64,000 bases of DNA, taken from the NCBI RefSeq assembly GCF_000482365.1, contig NZ_KI535306.1, positions 204,470-268,469 on the forward strand, given 5' to 3'. This DNA comes from Porphyromonas uenonis DSM 23387 = JCM 13868 (GTDB lineage: Bacteria > Bacteroidota > Bacteroidia > Bacteroidales > Porphyromonadaceae). Within the stretch, counting starts at the first letter, position 1, and each line of letters opens with the position of its first letter. A program made the translations under genes and the position numbers. The notes under the pieces were generated by a model, which had not been told where the DNA came from, made no database searches, and worked only from the letters and a program-made list of their open reading frames with translations. This document shows, one piece after another, positions 23,815-33,835 of this stretch.

Positions 23815-26433
23815 ATGATGACAGCACACGATATACGAAAAGCCTTCCTCGACTTCTTTGAGGAGCACGGACACCGCATAGTCCCTTCGGCACCGATGGT
23901 GATCAAGGACGACCCCACACTTATGTTTACCAATGCCGGGATGAACCAGTTTAAGGATATCATCCTGGGCAATAAAGAGCCTCAGTATCGTCGTGCGGCA
24001 GACTCGCAAAAGTGCCTCCGCGTCAGCGGTAAGCACAACGACCTCGAGGAGGTAGGACGCGATACCTACCACCACACCATGTTTGAGATGCTGGGCAACT
24101 GGTCCTTTGGCGATTACTTCAAGAAAGAGGCTATCGGGTTCGCCTGGACCTTCCTCACGGAGCGCCTCCAGCTACCCAAGGATCGGCTCTACGTGACCGT
24201 CTTCGGCGGTAGTGCCGAGGAGGGACTGAGCCGTGACGATGAGGCGGCAGGTTACTGGCTTCAGTACACCACGGAGGATCGTATCATCGACGGCTCTCGT
24301 AAGGACAACTTCTGGGAGATGGGCGACACGGGCCCCTGCGGTCCTTGCTCCGAGATACACATTGACCTGCGTAGCGAGGAGGAGCGTCAGGCGGTCTGCG
24401 GACGTGATCTAGTCAATAAGGACCACCCGCTGGTCATCGAGATCTGGAACCTTGTCTTCATGCAGTACGACCGCAAGGCTGACGGGCATCTAGAGCCCCT
24501 ACCCCACAAGGTGATCGATACGGGCATGGGCTTCGAGCGCCTCTGTATGGCTATGCAGGGTAAGAAGTCTAACTACGACACCGACCTCTTCACCCCTCTG
24601 ATACGTGCCATCGAGACGCTCAGCGGGGAGCAGTACGGTCAGAATGAGCAGGTGGATATCGCCATGCGTGTCGTCGCTGACCATATCCGCACGATCGCTT
24701 TTGCCATTGCCGACGGACAGCTCCCGAGCAACGCTAAGGCGGGCTACGTGATCCGTCGTATCCTACGTCGTGCCGTGCGCTACGCCTACACCTTCCTCCA
24801 TGCCGATGAGCCGATGCTCTACACGCTCCTACCCACGCTCAATGAGGTGATGGGCGGTGCTTATCCCGAGATCGTGGCGCAGCGCGAACTGATCGCCTCG
24901 GTGATCAAAGAGGAGGAGGAAAGCTTCCTACGCACCCTCGCTCAGGGACTCAAGCTTCTAGAAAGCAAAATCCAAGAGCTACCCCAGGACGCGAAAGTTC
25001 TATCGGGTGCCGACGCTTTCGTCCTGTACGACACCTACGGCTTTCCACTAGACCTCACAGAGTTGATTCTGTCGGAGCGTGGCATGACGCTCGACCAGGT
25101 TGCTTTTGACAAACTGATGCAGGAGCAGAAGAGCCGTGCCCGTCAGGCTGCAGCTGTCGATGCTGCCGACTGGGAAGTCCTCGACGAGGAGACCTCCGAG
25201 AGCACCTTCGTAGGCTACGAGACGCTCCAGATCGAGACGCATATCCTGCGCTACCGCAAGGTGGCTGACAAGAAGCACAGCTACTATCAGGTGGTGCTGG
25301 CAGAGACTCCCTTCTACGCTGAGATGGGTGGTCAGGTCGGTGACAAGGGCGTGCTGATCGCCCAGGACGGCACCGAGTACCCGATCCTAGACACCAAGCG
25401 GGAGAACAACCTCACCGTCCATATCCTCTCCACCCTCCCCGCAGATCCCAAGCAGCCGCTCATCGCTCGTGTAGGGGCTGAGCTACGTCACCTCACGGAG
25501 GCTAACCATACGGCGACGCACCTGATGCACCACGCTCTGAGAGCCGTGCTCGGCACTCATGTAGAGCAAAAGGGTTCGCTCGTTTCGGCAGACCTATTGC
25601 GCTTTGACTTCTCACACTTCAAGAAGTTGACCCCCGAAGAGATTGCTGAGGTAGAGCGTCTGGTCAATGCGGAGATTCGTGCCGACAGACCTCGTGACGA
25701 GCATCGCAATGTGCCGATTGCTCAGGCTAAGGAGATGGGTGCGATGGCACTCTTTGGCGAGAAGTATGGCGACGAGGTGCGTGTCATCAAGTATGGCGAC
25801 TCGGTCGAGCTATGCGGTGGTACCCACGTGGCTAGCACGGGGCAGATAGGCTTTTTCAAGATCATCAGCGAGGGTTCTATTGCCGCCGGCATCAGACGTA
25901 TCGAGGCGGTCACAGGTCCCAAGGCGGAGGAGTATGTACACCATCTGGAGGAGCAGTTGCAGCTCTTCAACGAGCGACTCAACAATGTGCCCGATCCGCT
26001 CAAGGCGCTAGACCGACTGATTGCCGAAAGTGCCGAGCAGCGCAAGGCTATCGAGCAGTACACCAAGGCTCAGGCGGAGCAAATAGCTCTGCAGGCTCTA
26101 GCCGATCAGACGAAGCATGGCGAGACAGCCATCGTCACCGTCAATAAGTCCATGAGTAGCGACGTGGCTAAGGATGTCGCTGGCACCATCCGCGAGCGCC
26201 TACAGGGCTCTTACCTAGCGCTCATCGGTGCTGCCGAGGAGGGCAAGTGCACCCTCACGGTAATACTCTCGCCAGACCTTGTCGACAAGGGGCTCAACGC
26301 AGGCAAGCTCATCAAGGAGGTCGCCTCGCTCATCAAGGGCGGTGGCGGTGGCCAGCCACACTTTGCGACGGCTGGTGGACGCAACCCCGAGGGGCTCCAA
26401 GCAGCCATCGACCATATCGTCTCGCTGATTTAG
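23815..26433 (+). CDS. alaS: alanyl-tRNA synthetase
   Basis: An 872-residue class II synthetase. The catalytic domain (about 1-430) has [67 protein letters not shown] and [12 protein letters not shown]. The editing domain has the metal-binding [12 protein letters not shown] and [10 protein letters not shown] motifs (about 560-675). A C-terminal DHHA1 domain ends in [20 protein letters not shown]-like glycine-rich sequence. Two consecutive ATGs leave the first residue uncertain by one. aroB follows 11 bp downstream. Confidence 0.97.
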   Translation: MMTAHDIRKAFLDFFEEHGHRIVPSAPMVIKDDPTLMFTNAGMNQFKDIILGNKEPQYRRAADSQKCLRVSGKHNDLEEVGRDTYHHTMFEMLGNWSFGDYFKKEAIGFAWTFLTERLQLPKDRLYVTVFGGSAEEGLSRDDEAAGYWLQYTTEDRIIDGSRKDNFWEMGDTGPCGPCSEIHIDLRSEEERQAVCGRDLVNKDHPLVIEIWNLVFMQYDRKADGHLEPLPHKVIDTGMGFERLCMAMQGKKSNYDTDLFTPLIRAIETLSGEQYGQNEQVDIAMRVVADHIRTIAFAIADGQLPSNAKAGYVIRRILRRAVRYAYTFLHADEPMLYTLLPTLNEVMGGAYPEIVAQRELIASVIKEEEESFLRTLAQGLKLLESKIQELPQDAKVLSGADAFVLYDTYGFPLDLTELILSERGMTLDQVAFDKLMQEQKSRARQAAAVDAADWEVLDEETSESTFVGYETLQIETHILRYRKVADKKHSYYQVVLAETPFYAEMGGQVGDKGVLIAQDGTEYPILDTKRENNLTVHILSTLPADPKQPLIARVGAELRHLTEANHTATHLMHHALRAVLGTHVEQKGSLVSADLLRFDFSHFKKLTPEEIAEVERLVNAEIRADRPRDEHRNVPIAQAKEMGAMALFGEKYGDEVRVIKYGDSVELCGGTHVASTGQIGFFKIISEGSIAAGIRRIEAVTGPKAEEYVHHLEEQLQLFNERLNNVPDPLKALDRLIAESAEQRKAIEQYTKAQAEQIALQALADQTKHGETAIVTVNKSMSSDVAKDVAGTIRERLQGSYLALIGAAEEGKCTLTVILSPDLVDKGLNAGKLIKEVASLIKGGGGGQPHFATAGGRNPEGLQAAIDHIVSLI

Positions 26434-26444
26434 CAGCTAGCCAG

Positions 26445-27539
26445 ATGCCACCCCTAGCCTTCATCTCCACCCAGTCAAGGGTGCTCGTGGGCAATCTAAT
26501 GGGCGACTACCTGCGGGAGTTGCTCCGCCAAGGCAAGCCCGAGAGCTACTACCTACTGGCAGATGAGCAGGTGTGGCATCTGAGCCAAGAGCTTATAGCG
26601 AAAAACTATCCCGAGCTAACGGAGCTACCCCGCTATCTGATCAATGACCCTGAGGAGGCAAAGAGCCTTGAGGGCATCGCCGAGATGGCTCGCTGGCTCC
26701 TAGAGCAGGGTGCCCATCGTGGAGCTACACTCATCGCGCTAGGCGGTGGAGCCGTGAGCGATGCCGTCGGCTTCCTCGCTCAGATCTATATGCGGGGCAT
26801 CTCGATTGTCCTACTCCCCACGACGCTCCTCGCCATGGCAGACGCTGCTGTGGGGGGCAAATGCGGAGTCAACTTTGCGGGTGTCAAGAACCTCCTCGGA
26901 GCTTTTGCCGATGAAGCTGACACGCTGACACTCTGCGACACAGCTTGGCTGGAGAGCCTCCCAGAGGAGGAGCTACGCTCAGGCTGTGGCGAGCTGATCA
27001 AGTATGGCCTGCTCGTTAGTCCCGACCTGTGGCGCCGACTACTGCAGGTACTGCCCGAGCAACCGCTCTCCTTAGAGCAACTAACCCCGCTCATTCGTGA
27101 AGCGGTGCAGTTCAAGCTCGACATCGTGGCTCAGGATCGTCTAGATCAGGGGCTCCGTCACCAGCTTAACCTCGGACACACCTTCGGACATGCCTTTGAG
27201 GCGTGGAGCCATCAGCACGGCGACAAGCCTTTGCTGCATGGCGAGGCGGTCGCTCTAGGACTCGTGCCCGAGCTATATCTCTCGCATGTCAAGCTGGGCT
27301 TCCCCAAGAAGGTGCTACACCAGTTGCTCGCCGTAGTGCAGGAGCTATACCGTCCGCTCGCCATCACCTGCCGAGACTACGATGCGCTCAGAGAGCTGAT
27401 GCTCCACGACAAGAAGAATAGCGACGCACAGCGCATCACCACTGTCGCCCTCTCGGCCATCGGTGAGGTCCACGAACTACAAAACGCATCTCTCGACATC
27501 ACCGAGGCGCTCGACTACTACCAAGACACGATGCTCTAG
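26445..27539 (+). CDS. aroB: 3-dehydroquinate synthase
   Basis: The second enzyme of the shikimate pathway (364 aa), converting DAHP to 3-dehydroquinate with NAD and a divalent metal. Signatures are LIALGGGAVSDAVGFLAQIYMRGISIVLLPTTLLAMADAAVGGKCGVNFAGVKNLLGAF, EVIKYG-like CGELIKYGLL, and the metal-ligand region LNLGHTFGHAFE. The reading frame extends upstream into alaS (from 26247), but the aligned N-terminus begins at MPPLAFISTQSRVLVG, 11 bp after the alaS stop. It ends before a repeat region that separates it from the convergent hmu operon. Confidence 0.94.
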   Translation: MPPLAFISTQSRVLVGNLMGDYLRELLRQGKPESYYLLADEQVWHLSQELIAKNYPELTELPRYLINDPEEAKSLEGIAEMARWLLEQGAHRGATLIALGGGAVSDAVGFLAQIYMRGISIVLLPTTLLAMADAAVGGKCGVNFAGVKNLLGAFADEADTLTLCDTAWLESLPEEELRSGCGELIKYGLLVSPDLWRRLLQVLPEQPLSLEQLTPLIREAVQFKLDIVAQDRLDQGLRHQLNLGHTFGHAFEAWSHQHGDKPLLHGEAVALGLVPELYLSHVKLGFPKKVLHQLLAVVQELYRPLAITCRDYDALRELMLHDKKNSDAQRITTVALSAIGEVHELQNASLDITEALDYYQDTML

Positions 27540-27584
27540 TCCTCGTAGTCGAAGCATCATATCGCACTCTATTTCTGACACATA

Positions 27585-27720
27585 CAAGTTCCAAAAAGGG
27601 TTCCCTTCTTGGAACTTTTTAGTTCCAACGGAGGAACTCTTCGGTTCCAACGGTGGAACTTTTTAGTTCCAAGGGTGGAACTGTTCGGTTCCTCGGTAGG
27701 AAACTCTAGGTTCCTCCGCA
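27585..27720. repeat. 22-bp palindromic-unit array between convergent genes
   Basis: The 340-bp gap between aroB and hmuV (27540-27881) holds this array and a long hairpin. Four 22-bp units run from 27617 to 27704, each with a core such as GTTCCAACGGAGGAAC or GTTCCAAGGGTGGAAC, spaced by TTTTTA or TCTTCG. Partial units precede (GTTCCAAAAAGGGTTCC) and follow. The core of each unit is a GTTCC/GGAAC hairpin. The array is closely related to the eight-unit array at 36814-36989. Confidence 0.88.
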
Positions 27721-27746
27721 TGAGCGAGCGAAGCATTGGCACAAAC

Positions 27747-27792
27747 GACAGCCCCCACGGGGCTCTGGTCGTAGAGAGCCGTGGGGGCTGTC
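27747..27792. terminator. long hairpin between convergent aroB and hmuV
   Basis: GACAGCCCCCACG pairs with CGTGGGGGCTGTC, with an inner GGCTCT/AGAGCC extension. It is symmetrical and could stop transcripts from both sides, but has no clear T-run on either strand (ATGATTTA follows). It could be a bidirectional terminator or an mRNA 3'-end stabiliser. Confidence 0.6.
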
Positions 27793-27881
27793 ATGATTTA
27801 GGGGCTACTTAGGGGCTGGTTAGCGCCCGTTGAGCGATGAGTTAGGGATGGCTTAGCGGTCTGTGAGCTGTCTGCTCCGCT

Positions 27882-28220
27882 TTACTCCTCGGGGATGTAG
27901 ATGACCTCGCCATTTTCCAGCTCGTAGGCGATGCCGACGCGCTTACCGCGGCGCTGACTGGAGGCGTCCTCGCTGTCTGTCGGGGTGTACCGCTCGATGG
28001 TGGAGCCTTTCTTGGAGATAATCTCCATATTGTCCTTGCCTGGGTTCTTGATGATGGTAAAGTCCTCCTGCGTGAGCATCTCGGTCATGCTAAACTTCGT
28101 GACCAGTGCCACCATGAGTGCCACGGCAAAGACCATCGCCACGTCAAAGAGGTTGCTCACGAGCGACGATGGATCGGTATCGTCGTGGCGTAGGGGGCGT
28201 CGCTTACTTCTTCGTCTCAT
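27882..28220 (-). CDS. hmuV: HmuV, DUF2149 membrane protein of the heme locus
   Basis: A 112-residue DUF2149 protein. It has a short basic cytoplasmic N-terminus (MRRRSKRRPLRHDD), one membrane helix (NLFDVAMVFAVALMVALVTKF, with an Asp as in ExbD/MotB helices) and a periplasmic tail (TIIKNPGKDNMEIISKKGSTIERY). DUF2149 proteins pair with MotA/ExbB-like proteins next to CobN-type genes. Here it probably acts with HmuU as an ExbD-like partner energising HmuS or the receptor; that is inference. Its start overlaps the hmuU end by 17 bp. It is the last gene of the operon. Confidence 0.85.
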   Translation of the reverse strand: MRRRSKRRPLRHDDTDPSSLVSNLFDVAMVFAVALMVALVTKFSMTEMLTQEDFTIIKNPGKDNMEIISKKGSTIERYTPTDSEDASSQRRGKRVGIAYELENGEVIYIPEE

Positions 28221-28821
28221 CTTCAGCTTGAGTTAGGAGTTCGTCGATGTAGTCAATGTAGATGAGCTCTTGGTGGTGATAGCGGTGGAGTCTCTGCAAG
28301 GTTAGATAGCCGATGGCGGAGACGAAGAGTCCCAGCACGGTGGTCGCAAAGGCGACCTGCATATTGTACGCCATGGTCGCCATATCGCCACTGCTAAGCC
28401 CGACGAGCGCTGGCCCCATTGGGATGAGGGTACCCATCAGTCCGAGGATCGGGCCGAACTTGGTCAAGACTTGCGGGTAGACGAGTCGCTTGTCGAGGCG
28501 TAGCTCATACTCGCCGATGAGTAGGCTACGCTCAGCAGCGGGAGCCGTGAGGAGCGAGCGCAGTAGCTCCTCAAAGAGGTCTAGCCGTGCTGTCTCTGGA
28601 CTTTCACCGCCTAGCTCTTGGCGTAGTCTGCCGAGTAGTGCGCTAGCGTCTTCACGCTGATGGGAGAAGTAGCGTCGCTGTAGTCGCTTGTAGCGCTGTG
28701 CCCGCTCGATAAGTCCGCCCAGCATGAGGAGGGCTAGGAGGAAGAGTAGGAGTAGTCCAATGATCACCGGTATGAGGAGACCATTGGAGAGGAGAAACAT
28801 AGTGTCTGAAATGAATTTCAT
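28204..28821 (-). CDS. hmuU: HmuU, MotA/TolQ/ExbB proton-channel family protein
   Basis: A 205-residue MotA/TolQ/ExbB-family inner-membrane protein. It has an N-terminal helix (LIPVIIGLLLLFLLALLMLGGLI), a basic cytoplasmic loop (ERAQRYKRLQRRYF) and two C-terminal helices with the family region KFGPILGLMGTLIPMGPALVGLSSGDMATMAYNMQVAFATTVLGLFVSAIGY. The TolQ-like GLMGT and Thr/Ser-rich pore helix are present. Together with HmuV it resembles a proton-driven stator. In P. gingivalis the equivalent is the fifth hmu gene. Confidence 0.88.
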   Translation of the reverse strand: MKFISDTMFLLSNGLLIPVIIGLLLLFLLALLMLGGLIERAQRYKRLQRRYFSHQREDASALLGRLRQELGGESPETARLDLFEELLRSLLTAPAAERSLLIGEYELRLDKRLVYPQVLTKFGPILGLMGTLIPMGPALVGLSSGDMATMAYNMQVAFATTVLGLFVSAIGYLTLQRLHRYHHQELIYIDYIDELLTQAEDETKK

Positions 28822-28845
28822 AGTAATCTGTTGTGTGTAACTGTC

Positions 28846-29550
28846 TTATTTGCGTGAGCCTTTTGCCTTGATGAGCATGGCTATATAGCCGACGAGCACG
28901 CCACCTGCGAGGGTCGCGAGGAGGATGCACAGCTCTCTAGGCGAGGAGCTGTCTAGCTGAACCTCCGGTGCTTGGGTGCGCTCTGGGATGAGGATGTAGG
29001 CTATGACGCTACCCACGGCTAGCACCCCAGCCAAGAGCATGGCGAGCAGACGGAGGAACTCCCGATCACGGATTAGGCGAGGTGTCAGCTCGATGAGTAA
29101 TAGGAGCACCACAGCAAAGGTTATGGTCACTGCCCAGTAATGGACCCCAGGCATGCTGTAGATGACGAAGCTCCTCAGGTAGCATAGCGCAGGTAGCATC
29201 AATAGCGAAGGCAGCCATACGGCTATCTGGTGGCAGGCGGTCATGACCGCTACGACTAGTCCCTCCCGATGATAGATCGTACGCAGAGGTCGGCGCGCGG
29301 GTCGGTAGGTGACGACCGCCATCGTGAGCAGTAGCTCTAGCGAGACCATCATGGCGAGTGTGGAGAGCTGCTCCGCCTGACGTAGCATAGTGTCGAGGGC
29401 TAGCTTGCTCACCCGCAGGGTCGCCTGATGGGTCGCCACCAAGCCTACGATATAGAGTACCGCATGTGCTAGTCGCACCCTACGGTCAGATCGTACGGCT
29501 GTGGTGGTGAGCGCCACTAGGAGCGCAAAGATGGAAACGATGAGTATCAT
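28846..29550 (-). CDS. hmuT: HmuT, polytopic membrane protein of the heme locus
   Basis: A 234-residue integral membrane protein with about six hydrophobic helices (MILIVSIFALLVALTTTAV; LAHAVLYIVGLVATH; LSTLAMMVSLELLLTMAVV; YWAVTITFAVVLLLLIEL; FLRLLAMLLAGVLAVGSVIAYIL; ILLATLAGGVLVGYIAML). No domain of known function is recognised; identity rests on position between hmuS and hmuU. It starts 3 bp after the hmuS stop. It is not the periplasmic heme-binding HmuT of Proteobacteria, which shares only the name. Confidence 0.75.
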   Translation of the reverse strand: MILIVSIFALLVALTTTAVRSDRRVRLAHAVLYIVGLVATHQATLRVSKLALDTMLRQAEQLSTLAMMVSLELLLTMAVVTYRPARRPLRTIYHREGLVVAVMTACHQIAVWLPSLLMLPALCYLRSFVIYSMPGVHYWAVTITFAVVLLLLIELTPRLIRDREFLRLLAMLLAGVLAVGSVIAYILIPERTQAPEVQLDSSSPRELCILLATLAGGVLVGYIAMLIKAKGSRK

Positions 29551-29553
29551 CTC

Positions 29554-32500
29554 TTACTTCGTACGCTTCCTACGTCTGCTGTAAAGGATGGAGAGTACCA
29601 GTATGAGGACGAGTACGACGCCTCCGATGACAACTACCTCGGTTGTGGAGAGACTATCATGATCCTCTGCAGAGGCAGAGCCTGAGGAGTGCTTCTTGCC
29701 TTGGGCCTTGTCCGAGTCCTTCGAGAGTACCTGCTGCTTTTGGTCAGACTGTGAGGTCACCTTGAGCGCTTTGTCTAGGGCGGCGGTGTACTCTTGCTGC
29801 TGCTCGGGTGTGAGTTGATCTTGGATCATCTTACGCAGCTTAGCATTGTCACAAACCATACCGCTACAGCCAGCACCCGCCTTTGCCAAGCTCTCAGCAT
29901 GGAGCCGAGCGATGGTCTGCTTTTGCTCAGCAGTCGCCTGCCAGTAACCCTTGCGAATGGTCTCCATCATGGAGGCGGTGAGGTCTTGCAGGGCTGCAGG
30001 GTTGTTTCGCTCGAAGAAGTCGACCGTGCCGAGCTGATGCTTGTCCACGACATACATATCGTAGAGGGCATCCCAAAGCTCCTTGTCGATGGCGGAGGGC
30101 TTCATAACGTTCCACGCATAGGTATTGCGGATGGTCTCGTCGATAGCGTCTGCCGCTCCAGCGCCCTCTTTGAGCTGCTCACGCACATAGGTGGGGTTGA
30201 GGATAGTGGTGCGAGCTTCGATCCCGATAGCTTGCTTGATCTCCTGCGTCTTGACACGACGACGGTTGCGCAGATCGGTGAAGTAGCCCTCGGGATCCTT
30301 GCCCGTGACGTGACGTACGGAGAGGGTGAGCCCACCCATAAACTCATAGACGTGATCCAAGCTTAGCGCACCCCACGTATTGCTCTGACGGGGCTGAACA
30401 ACGGCATCGGTGTTTTGCAGTGCCGCCTCAAAAATACCCTTGGCGGTCTCGCCCCAGAGCTCTTCGTCTCCATAGATGGCGCCCATATTGTTCATGTAAA
30501 CCTCAGCAATCTCGCTCTCTTTCTCCCAGCGGTCACCGCTCTCGACCATCTCCTGAATGCCAGTACCGTAGGCACCGTTGAGACCGCCGAAGATGCGCTT
30601 GCCACTAAGCTTACGAGCCTGCTCGGGGGGGACGCCATGCTCTAGGAGCACACGCTCCGCCTCGACACGTCCGAGGGCTATCTGGTTGGGAGTCTTGCCA
30701 TCCTTGGTCTCTGCGACGAGGTCCATAGCCTTTTGCAAGAGGAAGAGTCGGGAGGCAGCGATGTCTCGGAGTTGGCCCGAGGTCTGTATGACCACATCCA
30801 CACGAGGTCTGCCGAGCTCCTTGATGGGGATGACGCGCACGTCGATCACCTTGCCACGGCGGTCACGCACGGGCTCGACACCGAGGAGCGCCATAATCTC
30901 AGCGATGGTGGTGCCCTCGCTCTCGATGAAGCTACTGCTCCAGAGCGTGAAGCTCACCTTGCGCGGTATCGAGTCGTTGTGACGAGAGCGGTAGTCGGCG
31001 ATAAGCGCATCGGCTAGTTGCTGTCCGTCTTCCCACGCCTTTGCCGTGGGTGTCATCTCGGGATCAATGGCGTAGAGGTTGCGCCCTGTGGGTAGTACGG
31101 AGGGGCTAGCGATGAAGTCACCGCCTGGTGAAGGTGCCGTGTAGCCACCACTGAGCGCATTGGCGAGCGAAGCTAGCTCGAGCTGTGGCGAAGTGACCAG
31201 CATACGCTTGTAATATGGTATCTGCGCTACGGAGCGACGCAACAGACTGACCCCCTCGGCGAGGAGTACCAGCTTGGGATCTTTCTTCGTCTCGGCACTG
31301 GCGGGCTTGCCGTGAGGAGGCATACCGCCTCCCATTCCTTTGGGCATACCTTTGGGCATACCTTTAGGCATATCCTTTGGCATTCCCTTAGGCATTCCAC
31401 CGCCCATCATACCTGCAGGCATTCCGCCCGTCATACCAGCCTGTGCGCTCTCCTCTTGTTGTGCTTTGAGGAACTGATCGGCACGAGCCAGCTCGGCACC
31501 ACTAACGCCTAGCGACTGAATGAGCGCATCGACCTCTCCCGAGGCAATCTCCCGATCCTGAACACGAGCCACGAAGCGGTCGGCAGGACGGAGGTAACGA
31601 GCGTTGAAGTAGACATCGTCCTTGATCTGAGCGTCGGTGATCCGTCCGCGAGACTTGTCCACCTGCGCCAGTGCATAGGCTATTGGATCGACCGAGAGGA
31701 GGCGGACACTGGAGCGAATCTTCTCCGAGGAGAATGGGACGCCTGTCGTGTACATACCGCCCACGATCTTAGCATTGGCTAGCTCGTCAATGAAGCTAGC
31801 GACCAGCTCAATCTCGTCTCTCGTGTAGGGTTTGCTCATCGTGGAGTCTAGCTTGAGGTCTCTGTGGAAGCCCTTAGCGATGGTCATCTCTTTGATCCGC
31901 TTGGAGAGGGCGTCGTCATCTTTTTCCGAAGCTAGATAGCGATCGGTCAAGTCGCGTAGCGGTTGCATCTCTTTGTCTAGCTGCGTATCGATAAAGGGCG
32001 GAGCCAAGTAAGAGACCGCCTGCCCGTAGGAGCGACGCTTGGCGATCATACACTCGCCGACGTTGGCCGTCGTGTAGTAATAGATGTGTGGCAGGTCACG
32101 CACGAGTCTGTCGGTGTAGTCATAGTTGCTTAGCGCCACCTGCTTGCCAGGGATAAACTCCAGACTGCCGTGCGTACCGAAGTGCATCAGGACATCAGCG
32201 TGCCAGCCGTTGCGAGCCCACAAGTAGCTCGCTATGTATGGGTAAGCGGGTACGGAGGTGGAGCCATGTACCATCTTGAAGTCTAGCTCTCCGCTACCAG
32301 ATCCTGGCTGAGGAAGGAGAGCTACCTTACCATAAGTGAGTCGGGTCACCGCAATGCCCTCGACACCGTCACGCTCTAAGACGAGGTCGTGACCAGGTAT
32401 CGCCCCGTAGCGACCTTCTATGCTGTCCTTGAGTGCAGGGGGGAAGGTATCGTCAATCCACTGCGTCAGCTCTTTCGTCGAGACAAAGGCGGGGTAGTTG

Positions 32501-33804
32501 CTACTTAGGAGCAGCTGCTTGTTGCCCTCCGCATAGTTGTTGTAGAGCGCGCCACGAGACATCAGATCCTTGGCAAAAGCCTCCTCCGTGTCGGGCAATC
32601 CCGTCAGGTCGTACCCTTGGCTCTGTAGATACTTCAGGACATTGTAGAGCGAGGGCACTACCTCGATGCCTTGCGCCACGAGACTGTTTTGTCCAGGACC
32701 CTTGAAGTAGAAGAGGGCTATGCGCTTGTCCGCATTACTCATCGTCTGTAGCTTGATATAGCGGTGGAGTAGTGAGCAGAAGTCGGGCAGACGCTCGGGG
32801 ATCGTGTGAAACTCCTTAAAGCCCTGCTTGTTCTCTCGCAGTGTCACCAGCGCAAAGGGGTTGATCGCGCCATCTATCTCAGGCGTCACGACCGTCTGGC
32901 TGAGATAGCCTCCCCACATGCCTTGCTTGTCTTTGATCCAGTCGTCATATAGCTCCGATACGATGAGCGGAGTGAAGATAGGCACGTTGTGCTCCTTGAG
33001 CCAAGCGATGGCGGGGTCGCCACCGAAGCGACCGTGTGCGAAGTAGATGACCGCCTGTGGCTTGATCTCCGAGAGGAACTCCAGTCGGCGTGTCATAGCA
33101 CTGATCGGATAGACGTTAAATCCTGACTCCTCCAACGCTCCGATCAGCTCGTCCAAGTAGTCGCGGCTCGATCCGAAGGGTCCTGCGATACCTGTAAAGA
33201 GCGCAATGCGAGGAGCTCCCTCCTTGTAGCCATGCTCCTTGTAGTACTTCTGAAAGCTCTCGACACTGTCGAAGGCGAGATCGGGATCTTCGTCCGTAAA
33301 GAGCAGGTCGTAGCCGTACTCTATCGGCTCCTCGATAGTACCCGTGCGGAGCGACTTGCCGAGGACTTCCTTACGAATGTAGTTAAAGCCCGAGCGGTAG
33401 TTGCTCGTACCGCCATTGGCCAGATAAGACTCCAGCTTCTCTCGCTGTAGCGAGTCTAGGTTGGAGATGTTATTCTCTGGCGTCGTGGTCATGTAGGCGA
33501 GGTACTTCAGTCCCTTCTCTTCGCCCAGTTGCTTGATTAGCGCACGGTCCTCGTCGGTCCACTTGAGCCCCATGCCGAAAGCGATCATAGCGTCGTAGTT
33601 CTTCAGCTCGGAGAGCTCCGTGACGGCTGTGAGGCGCACATTCTTCTTGTCGACCGCCACTGCCATACGAGAGGCTACGAAGTCCGGCATATTGACCAGT
33701 GCGACCCGTACTGGCTTAGGCCACAAGAGATAGGTACCGAGGATGATGAGTATCAGTAGTACTGGTGCTCCTATGTAGTAGAGATGCTTCTTAGAGAGAG
33801 TCAT
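29554..33804 (-). CDS. hmuS: HmuS, CobN/BchH-like chelatase-family protein of heme uptake
   Basis: A 1416-residue CobN-like protein with an N-terminal membrane helix (LYYIGAPVLLILIILGTYLLW) and a C-terminal one (TEVVVIGGVVLVLILVLSILYSRRRKR), so the body faces the periplasm. CobN landmarks include AVIYFAHGRFGGDPAIAWL, DVLMHFGTHGSLEFIPGKQVALS and IFGGLNGAYGTGIQEMVESGDRW. The anchors and hmu context separate it from the cytoplasmic cobaltochelatase subunit. Work on Bacteroidetes HmuS has proposed that it removes iron from heme. An insertion at about residues 788-831 holds a Met-Pro-Gly-Lys repeat. The C-terminal tail has a CSGMVC motif, a possible metal or disulfide site. It starts 31 bp after hmuR. 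Confidence 0.93.
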   Translation of the reverse strand: MTLSKKHLYYIGAPVLLILIILGTYLLWPKPVRVALVNMPDFVASRMAVAVDKKNVRLTAVTELSELKNYDAMIAFGMGLKWTDEDRALIKQLGEEKGLKYLAYMTTTPENNISNLDSLQREKLESYLANGGTSNYRSGFNYIRKEVLGKSLRTGTIEEPIEYGYDLLFTDEDPDLAFDSVESFQKYYKEHGYKEGAPRIALFTGIAGPFGSSRDYLDELIGALEESGFNVYPISAMTRRLEFLSEIKPQAVIYFAHGRFGGDPAIAWLKEHNVPIFTPLIVSELYDDWIKDKQGMWGGYLSQTVVTPEIDGAINPFALVTLRENKQGFKEFHTIPERLPDFCSLLHRYIKLQTMSNADKRIALFYFKGPGQNSLVAQGIEVVPSLYNVLKYLQSQGYDLTGLPDTEEAFAKDLMSRGALYNNYAEGNKQLLLSSNYPAFVSTKELTQWIDDTFPPALKDSIEGRYGAIPGHDLVLERDGVEGIAVTRLTYGKVALLPQPGSGSGELDFKMVHGSTSVPAYPYIASYLWARNGWHADVLMHFGTHGSLEFIPGKQVALSNYDYTDRLVRDLPHIYYYTTANVGECMIAKRRSYGQAVSYLAPPFIDTQLDKEMQPLRDLTDRYLASEKDDDALSKRIKEMTIAKGFHRDLKLDSTMSKPYTRDEIELVASFIDELANAKIVGGMYTTGVPFSSEKIRSSVRLLSVDPIAYALAQVDKSRGRITDAQIKDDVYFNARYLRPADRFVARVQDREIASGEVDALIQSLGVSGAELARADQFLKAQQEESAQAGMTGGMPAGMMGGGMPKGMPKDMPKGMPKGMPKGMGGGMPPHGKPASAETKKDPKLVLLAEGVSLLRRSVAQIPYYKRMLVTSPQLELASLANALSGGYTAPSPGGDFIASPSVLPTGRNLYAIDPEMTPTAKAWEDGQQLADALIADYRSRHNDSIPRKVSFTLWSSSFIESEGTTIAEIMALLGVEPVRDRRGKVIDVRVIPIKELGRPRVDVVIQTSGQLRDIAASRLFLLQKAMDLVAETKDGKTPNQIALGRVEAERVLLEHGVPPEQARKLSGKRIFGGLNGAYGTGIQEMVESGDRWEKESEIAEVYMNNMGAIYGDEELWGETAKGIFEAALQNTDAVVQPRQSNTWGALSLDHVYEFMGGLTLSVRHVTGKDPEGYFTDLRNRRRVKTQEIKQAIGIEARTTILNPTYVREQLKEGAGAADAIDETIRNTYAWNVMKPSAIDKELWDALYDMYVVDKHQLGTVDFFERNNPAALQDLTASMMETIRKGYWQATAEQKQTIARLHAESLAKAGAGCSGMVCDNAKLRKMIQDQLTPEQQQEYTAALDKALKVTSQSDQKQQVLSKDSDKAQGKKHSSGSASAEDHDSLSTTEVVVIGGVVLVLILVLSILYSRRRKRTK

Positions 33805-33835
33805 ACGTAAGAAAGTCTTAAGGGGGAAGCCCTTT

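Noticed and set aside
26247-26444. N-terminal extension of the aroB frame inside alaS
   Set aside because: The 66 extra residues are an alternate-frame shadow of the alaS 3' end; the family N-terminus begins at 26445.
29554-33804. HmuS considered as the cobalt chelatase of cobalamin synthesis, with a possible cobalamin riboswitch
   Set aside because: Membrane anchors at both ends and the hmu gene order indicate heme uptake; no riboswitch-like leader or cobalamin genes are seen.
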